From: Lutibacter litoralis | Lineage (GTDB): Bacteria; Bacteroidota; Bacteroidia; Flavobacteriales; Flavobacteriaceae | NCBI RefSeq assembly: GCF_014646675.1 | Contig: NZ_BMNS01000005.1 | Location: 149,293-213,292 of the forward strand | Length of the DNA: 64,000 bases | Direction: 5' to 3' | Shown: piece after piece, positions 59,101 to 64,000 of the stretch | Position numbering within the stretch: position 1 is the stretch's first letter | Layout of the letters: every line of letters begins with the position of its first letter | Notes under the pieces: model-generated | The model's input: the letters and a program-made list of their open reading frames with translations, nothing else | Database searches by the model: none | Told to the model about the DNA's origin: nothing | Made by a program: the position numbers and the translations under genes

Positions 59101-61107
59101 TTAATAATTTAAGAGTTCCATTATTGCGTCAAAAAGTCTATTTTTTGGCAAGTAATTGTTTTCTAAAGAATTGGCAAAAGGAATAGGAGTTTCTATACTT
59201 CCTATTCTTTTAATTGGCGCATCTAAATACTTAAAGCAGTTTTCTGCTATTAATGCCGAAATATCAGATGCAATTCCTCCAAACAAAGTGTCTTCTTGTA
59301 AAATAAGTACTTTCCCTGTTTTTTTTACCGAAGCATAAATGGCTTCAACATCTAAAGGCTGTAAGGTTCTTAAATCTAAAATATCTGCAGAAATAGTATG
59401 TGTTTTTACAACTTCTAAAGCCCAGTGCACCCCTGCTCCATAGGTTATAATACTTATACTAATACCTTTATTTAGAAGTGCTGCTTTTCCAAAAGGAATT
59501 GTATAATAAGCTGTTGGAACGTCTTGATAGATTGTTCTATACAACAACTTATGCTCAAAAAATAGTATTGGATTTTCGTCTTCTACAGCTGTTGCAAGTA
59601 ATCCTTTTGCATCATAAGGAAAAGCGGGATATACAACTTTTAATCCTGGTGTTTTAGTAAACCAGGCTTCGTTTGTTTGGCTATGGAAAGGACCTGCGTT
59701 CACACCAGCTCCACAAGGCATTCTTAACACAACTGAAGCTCCTTGCCCCCATCTATAAAACGATTTTGCTAATAAATTTATTACAGGGTTAAATCCAGAA
59801 GTAATAAAATCTGAAAATTGCAATTCAACAACAGCTTTTATATTACCGTTAATTGAGAGTCCGTATGCAGCCTCAATAATAGTAGATTCGCAAATTGGTG
59901 TATTTCTTATTCTCTCTGCTCCAAATTCTTCTAAAAATCCATCTGTTATTTTAAAAACACCTCCATATGCTGCAATATCTTGCCCCATTATAACAAGATT
60001 ATTATGTTTGCGCATACATTGCTTTAAACTTAAAGAAATAGCGTCTATTAAGCGAATATTTTTAGTTTCAGATGAAGGTTTTGTTTCTATATAGTTTACG
60101 TGTTTGTAAACATCAGATAATTCATTTTCCACGGAAGAAGTAATTTTTTCTTCATTAAAAGCAATTTTTAAATGCTCATTAATTTCAAGTACTATATTTT
60201 CTTTAATTATAACATCTAATTTTTCGGAAAGAATATTTTCTTTTTTTAAAAACTCGTGAAAATTTTCAATTGGATCTTTTCTTGCCCATTTGTCCATTAA
60301 ATCCTGAGGAACGTACTTTGTTCCACTCGCCTCTTCGTGTCCACGCATTCTAAAAGTTTTAAATTCTAATAAAATGGGACGTGGTTTTTTTCTAACACTT
60401 TTTGCTAATTTAGATACTTTTGTATGTACTTCTAATATATTGTTTCCATCTATTATATGGCTTTCCATACCATAACCAATACCTTTATCGGCTATATCTT
60501 TACATTTAAATTGTTGGCTCGATGGTGTTGATAATCCATAGCCATTATTTTCAATGCAAAATAATACAGGTAAGTTCCAAACAGCTGCAACATTTAGTGC
60601 TTCATGAAAATCACCTTCACTGGTACCTCCTTCACCGCAAAAAACGGCAGTTACTTTTGCTTCCTTTTTTAATAAACTTGCTAAAGCAATACCATTTGCA
60701 ACACCTAATTGTGGTCCAAGATGAGAAATCATACCAACAATTTTAAACTCTTGTGTGCCAAAATGAAATGAACGATCTCGACCTTTTGTAAACCCACTTT
60801 TTTTACCTTGCCACTGCGAGAAAAGCCTGTGTAATGGTATTTCTCGAGATGTAAATACACCCAAATTTCGGTGCATAGGTAAAATATATTCATCTGAAGT
60901 TAAAGCACTGGCAACACCTACTGAAATTGCTTCTTGACCAATACCTGAAAACCATTTAGATATTTTGCCCTGACGCAATAAAATCAACATTTTTTCCTCA
61001 ATTAAACGAGGTTTTAACATTGATTTGTACAATTCAATTAATTGTTTATTTGAATAGTTTTTTCTATCGTAAACTATTTTCTTGATTAAGTTATCTATTG
61101 GTCGCAT
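59101..61107 (-). CDS. Fused 2-oxoacid dehydrogenase E1 alpha/beta subunits
   Basis: This 668-residue protein joins an E1-alpha part (1-330) and an E1-beta part (345-668). The alpha part has RQGKISKWFSGIGQEA and the thiamine-diphosphate motif GEGGTSEGDFHEALN near 154-168. The beta part starts RLIDAISLSL and has GQDIAAYGGVF, RNTPICEST and PCGAGVNAGPFHSQ. It decarboxylates branched-chain 2-oxoacids or pyruvate as the E1 component of a multienzyme complex. The fusion is the usual form in Bacteroidota. E2 and E3 genes are not nearby. No frameshift at the join, so a true fusion. Confidence 0.93.
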   Translation of the reverse strand: MRPIDNLIKKIVYDRKNYSNKQLIELYKSMLKPRLIEEKMLILLRQGKISKWFSGIGQEAISVGVASALTSDEYILPMHRNLGVFTSREIPLHRLFSQWQGKKSGFTKGRDRSFHFGTQEFKIVGMISHLGPQLGVANGIALASLLKKEAKVTAVFCGEGGTSEGDFHEALNVAAVWNLPVLFCIENNGYGLSTPSSQQFKCKDIADKGIGYGMESHIIDGNNILEVHTKVSKLAKSVRKKPRPILLEFKTFRMRGHEEASGTKYVPQDLMDKWARKDPIENFHEFLKKENILSEKLDVIIKENIVLEINEHLKIAFNEEKITSSVENELSDVYKHVNYIETKPSSETKNIRLIDAISLSLKQCMRKHNNLVIMGQDIAAYGGVFKITDGFLEEFGAERIRNTPICESTIIEAAYGLSINGNIKAVVELQFSDFITSGFNPVINLLAKSFYRWGQGASVVLRMPCGAGVNAGPFHSQTNEAWFTKTPGLKVVYPAFPYDAKGLLATAVEDENPILFFEHKLLYRTIYQDVPTAYYTIPFGKAALLNKGISISIITYGAGVHWALEVVKTHTISADILDLRTLQPLDVEAIYASVKKTGKVLILQEDTLFGGIASDISALIAENCFKYLDAPIKRIGSIETPIPFANSLENNYLPKNRLFDAIMELLNY

Positions 61108-61288
61108 TTAGTTGGTATCGTATTACCAAATGTAACAATAATGTTATTAATTAAAAAGAGACTTTTTAAAAGTATTTTAGTGAATGTTGTTTTGCTTTAT
61201 CCATTAATTTATTTTAGTAATAAATGTTTACAAAATATTAAAAATAAACCTTTTTTATAAAATTAATTTTCAATCTAATTCTTATTAA

Positions 61289-61296
61289 TACATTTG
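61289..61296 (+). promoter_or_regulatory. -7 element of glycosyltransferase promoter
   Basis: TACATTTG fits TAnnTTTG and lies 4 bases before the ATG at 61301, so the transcript would be nearly leaderless. No -33 TTG is seen. Confidence 0.45.
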
Positions 61297-61300
61297 AAAA

Positions 61301-62542
61301 ATGAAAAAAGCATTAATTATAGGATTTGTTTGGCCAGAACCCACCACTACAGCTGCTGGTGCTAGAATGTTACAACTAATATCTGTTTTTAAAAATTATG
61401 GATTAGATATTCATTTTGTAAGTACTGCGGCAAAAACACTACAATCTTATAATTTTGAAAAAGATGGAATTGAAACTTCGACTATTGAATTAAACAATAG
61501 TAGTTTTAATGATTTTATTATAAATTTTAATCCCGATATTGTATTGTTTGACAGGTATTTAACTGAAGAGCAATTTGGTTGGAGAGTTTCTGAAAATTGT
61601 CCAAATGCGTTAAAAATTCTTGATACTGAAGATTTACATTTTTTAAGATTTGCTAGAGAGAAAAGCTTTAAAAAAAGTATTGAATTGAATCATACCTTGC
61701 TAAATAATGATATTGCAAAAAGAGAAATAGCTAGTATCTATCGTTGTGATTTAACTTTAATAATTTCAAAATATGAGATGGAATTATTACAAGCTCAGTT
61801 TAAAATCGATTCAAATTTACTTTGCTATACTCCATTTTTATTAGAAAAAATACAAAAAGATAGCTTCAACAAATATCCTTCATTTAACCAGAGAGTTGAT
61901 TTTATGACGATTGGTAATTTTAAACATAAACCTAATTTAGAAGCAGTTAAAACACTTAAAAAACACATCTGGCCAAAAATAAAATCAAAAATACCAAAAG
62001 CGAAAATTCATATTTATGGCGCTTATGGAAATAATGAAAGTATTACACAGTTACATAATAAAAATGAAGGATTTTTAATCGAAGGATGGGTTGATAATAA
62101 AGAAAAGGTATTTTCAAATGTCAGAATTTGTTTAGCTCCCCTACAATTTGGGGCAGGATTAAAAGGAAAACTTATAGATGCAATGCTTTATGGAACACCC
62201 TCTATAACAACTTCAATTGGTGCTGAAGGAATACTTGAAGATTTACCTTGGGCAGGTTTTATTGAAAACGATTTTAATAGTTTTATTGAAAAAGCGGTTA
62301 CATTATATAAAACTGAAGAAACATGGTTAAAAAAACAGCAAAATGGTTTTGAAATTATTAATTCTAATTTTTCAAAAAGGAAATTTGGGAATGAATTAAT
62401 ATTAAAAATTGAAACTACATTTAATAATTTGAAAAACCATAGAGATAATAATTTTATTGGTGCTATGCTGCAATATCATACTTTAAAAAGTACAAAATAT
62501 ATGTCTAAATGGATTGAAGAAAAGAATAAAAAAGTAGACTAA
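61301..62542 (+). CDS. Glycosyltransferase, GT4-like (GT-B fold)
   Basis: This 413-residue protein begins KKALIIGFVWPEPTTTAAGARM, a GT-B Rossmann start with a glycine loop. It has a C-terminal Glycos_transf_1-type domain with KIHIYGAYG, EGWVDNKEKVF and CLAPLQFGAGLKGKLIDAMLYGTPSITT, the EX7E-like sugar-nucleotide site in a variant form. The final 50 residues form a basic helical tail (SKWIEEKNKK). It likely adds a sugar to a surface glycan or lipid. Its 3' end overlaps the convergent sigma-factor gene by 38 bases. No other sugar gene is adjacent. Confidence 0.85.
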   Translation: MKKALIIGFVWPEPTTTAAGARMLQLISVFKNYGLDIHFVSTAAKTLQSYNFEKDGIETSTIELNNSSFNDFIINFNPDIVLFDRYLTEEQFGWRVSENCPNALKILDTEDLHFLRFAREKSFKKSIELNHTLLNNDIAKREIASIYRCDLTLIISKYEMELLQAQFKIDSNLLCYTPFLLEKIQKDSFNKYPSFNQRVDFMTIGNFKHKPNLEAVKTLKKHIWPKIKSKIPKAKIHIYGAYGNNESITQLHNKNEGFLIEGWVDNKEKVFSNVRICLAPLQFGAGLKGKLIDAMLYGTPSITTSIGAEGILEDLPWAGFIENDFNSFIEKAVTLYKTEETWLKKQQNGFEIINSNFSKRKFGNELILKIETTFNNLKNHRDNNFIGAMLQYHTLKSTKYMSKWIEEKNKKVD

Positions 62543-63086
62543 TAGTAGCTGAGTTAATATATTTTCTGATAATAGAAAATGCACGTCCCATTTGGTTTTC
62601 AACCGTTTTAACCGATAAATTTAGGTGTTCAGCAATTTCTTTATAACGATAACCTTCGTATTTATTCAACATAAAAATTTCTTTACACCTATTTGGCAAT
62701 GTTTCTATTGCAGTATGTAAGATCTTCATCTGTTTTTCGTTATTTTCAGCAATTTCAGATTCAATCTCATTCACCAAAGAATATCTAATTTGTTCTAAAT
62801 TTTCGTTTATGCGTTTATGCTTTCGGTAATAATCTAAAAATGAAAAATAAGCAGCTTTATACAAATAACTTTCTAATGAAGTGTTTATTTCAATTTCCCT
62901 TCTCTTAACCCATAATTTAATTAATACATCTTGCACTATATCTTCAACAATAGTTTTTTCTGAACAAAAATTTGAAAGATATCGACACAGTTTATTATAA
63001 AAAATACGATAAACACTTTCGTAAGCTTTTATATCATCGTTCTTTATTTTCGTAAATAACTCTGTATAGTTTTGATGTATGCTCAA
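62505..63086 (-). CDS. ECF RNA polymerase sigma factor, FecI-like
   Basis: This 193-residue protein has sigma region 2 (AYESVYRIFYNKLCRYL, then IVEDIVQDVLIKLWVKR near 47-63) and region 4 (LPNRCKEIFMLNKYEGYRYKEIAEHLNLSVKTVENQMGRA). It matches Bacteroidota FecI-type factors paired with FecR. The only credible start is TTG at 63086. It is divergent from fecR (122 bases between starts), and its 3' end overlaps the glycosyltransferase. It should direct transcription of the receptor genes expected after fecR, outside the window. Confidence 0.92.
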   Translation of the reverse strand: MSIHQNYTELFTKIKNDDIKAYESVYRIFYNKLCRYLSNFCSEKTIVEDIVQDVLIKLWVKRREIEINTSLESYLYKAAYFSFLDYYRKHKRINENLEQIRYSLVNEIESEIAENNEKQMKILHTAIETLPNRCKEIFMLNKYEGYRYKEIAEHLNLSVKTVENQMGRAFSIIRKYINSATISLLFYSFLQSI

Positions 63087-63143
63087 AGACTGAAATTTAT
63101 TTTTACAAATATTACATTAAAATTAACATAAAAAAAATAAAAA

Positions 63144-63176
63144 TCTTTGGGGGTTTTAATTTTTACCCTCGTCTTA
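63144..63176 (+). promoter_or_regulatory. Possible ECF-type promoter of fecR
   Basis: TTTGGGGGTTTTAAT followed by ACCCTCGTCTTA holds a CGTC core of the kind found in ECF sigma -10 elements, with G-rich and C-rich arms (GGGT/ACCC) that can also pair. It is the only G+C-rich patch in the sigma/fecR gap and ends 33 bases before the fecR ATG. Autoregulation by the adjacent sigma factor is inferred. Confidence 0.4.
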
Positions 63177-63208
63177 ATTAAAGTGAAAGGATAAAATAAA
63201 GAGATATT

Positions 63209-64000
63209 ATGGCTATTAGCGAAATACATAATTTAATAATAAAATATTTAAATGATGAACTAAATGATTCTGAAAGAGAAACTTTAGTTAATTGGTTAAA
63301 TAATTCTGAAAACAAGGCAGTTTTTAAGAAATATATTGTCTTAAATAGATCGTTAAATTACAAATATCAAAAGTTTAATTATAAAGATCCTTTAGATAGT
63401 GCTTTAGAAGAGATTACAAAAAAGAACGCTAAAGCACCTAAAAAAATAATAAAATTAAGAAGCTTATTTAAATATGCGGCCATTTTTATTGTTGTAATTG
63501 GTACGGGTTTTTACTTTTTTAAAAATAATTTTAACAAATCAAACACTCCTAAAATTGTAAACGAAATTAAAATTGGTACAGATAAAGCTACCTTAACTCT
63601 TGAAAATGGTACAAATATTGCCTTAGAAAAAGGAAAAGTATTTAATTCTGGAACTGTTAATAGCGATGGTGAAAAAATAATTTACAATTCAAATTCAACA
63701 ACTACTACAGAAGAAATTACGTATAATTATTTAACCATTCCTAGAGGTGGAGAGTTTTATATTGTACTAGAAGATAATACAAAAGTTTGGTTAAATTCAG
63801 AGTCTCAATTAAAGTATCCAGTTGCTTTTGTCAAAGGAAAAACCCGTGAAGTTGAATTATTATATGGTGAAGCATATTTTGAAGTTTCTCCTAGTACAAA
63901 TCATAATGGCGATAAATTTAAAGTACACACACAACAGCAAACAATTGAAGTTTTAGGAACTCAATTTAATGTAAAAGCTTACAAAGAAAACAAAGAAATT
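63209..64000 (+). CDS. FecR-family anti-sigma factor, 3' end outside window
   Basis: From ATG 63209 an open frame of 264 codons runs past the window end; the family is usually 300-390 residues. The N-terminal cytoplasmic sigma-binding part (1-75, IIKYLNDELNDSERETLVNWL) is followed by one membrane helix (about 92-109). The periplasmic FecR domain shows TIPRGGEFYIVLEDNTKVWLNSES, LKYPVAF, REVELLYGEAYFEV and a TIEVLGTQFNVKAY strand. It holds the divergent sigma factor inactive until a TonB-dependent receptor signals. SusC/SusD-type receptor genes are expected downstream. Confidence 0.93.
   Translation, partial: MAISEIHNLIIKYLNDELNDSERETLVNWLNNSENKAVFKKYIVLNRSLNYKYQKFNYKDPLDSALEEITKKNAKAPKKIIKLRSLFKYAAIFIVVIGTGFYFFKNNFNKSNTPKIVNEIKIGTDKATLTLENGTNIALEKGKVFNSGTVNSDGEKIIYNSNSTTTTEEITYNYLTIPRGGEFYIVLEDNTKVWLNSESQLKYPVAFVKGKTREVELLYGEAYFEVSPSTNHNGDKFKVHTQQQTIEVLGTQFNVKAYKENKEI

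Noticed and set aside
59101-61107. A frameshifted or assembly-joined pair of E1 alpha and beta genes.
   Set aside because: The frame is continuous with a normal linker, and this fusion is the usual form in Bacteroidota.

Overview
The window is chromosomal DNA of a marine- or soil-type member of the Flavobacteriaceae (phylum Bacteroidota). The support is the very low G+C content, an exported protein with a type IX secretion (Por) sorting domain, a FecI/FecR sigma/anti-sigma pair, a fused E1 alpha/beta oxoacid dehydrogenase, DUF4199 and YaiO-type proteins, and promoters of the Bacteroidota form TTG-N18-21-TAnnTTTG (best seen before the SRP RNA, typA and the helicase at 17859). No tRNA, rRNA, CRISPR array, phage or intact insertion sequence was found. 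Genus cannot be fixed from the sequence alone.

Layout. 1-3.6 kb: phosphohexomutase (cut by the window edge), GT2 glycosyltransferase and a DUF4199 membrane protein on the minus strand, then the SRP RNA and a short-chain dehydrogenase. 3.6-12 kb: a T9SS-sorted protein, transaldolase, aroB, proline dehydrogenase, typA, and a cold-shock-domain protein with a long leader. 12-23.5 kb: a DEAD-box helicase, a secreted peptidase pair (S51 and S9), a second helicase, an EamA transporter, an acetate transporter and an MFS transporter. 23.6-30.8 kb: FKBP isomerase, cation-chloride cotransporter-like permease, two tandem phosphofructokinase genes (one lacking catalytic residues) and another DEAD-box helicase. 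30.8-31.3 kb is a small decayed patch with a response-regulator remnant.

31.4-41.0 kb, minus strand, holds the most striking unit: seven tightly packed genes in the order hybrid phosphorelay kinase, stand-alone receiver, membrane-anchored HEAT-repeat protein, processive GT2 synthase, LtaS-like polytopic phosphotransferase with a C-terminal TPR, PmtA-like methyltransferase, and YaiO-type TPR/outer-membrane barrel. I read it as a signal-controlled machine that makes, modifies and exports a surface polymer. The TPR parts of the transferase and the barrel protein resemble each other, which suggests a physical link across the periplasm.

41-51 kb: M28 peptidase, thiamine-phosphate synthase, a LolA-like protein and a methyltransferase. 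These are followed by a self-contained module (46.0-50.4 kb) of LytS-type kinase, LytTR regulator, lipoprotein and CocE/NonD hydrolase lipoprotein. Both transcription units of the module carry the same two-repeat operator at identical distance from the -7 element, and the module is bracketed by diverged direct repeats. 51-64 kb: Dabb protein, methyltransferase, Bcr/CflA-type exporter, thioredoxin, CPXCG protein, TauE exporter, OmpA and lipocalin lipoproteins, pseudouridine synthase, a soluble PAS kinase, fused E1 dehydrogenase, a glycosyltransferase, and a FecI-type sigma factor divergent from a FecR anti-sigma factor cut by the window end.
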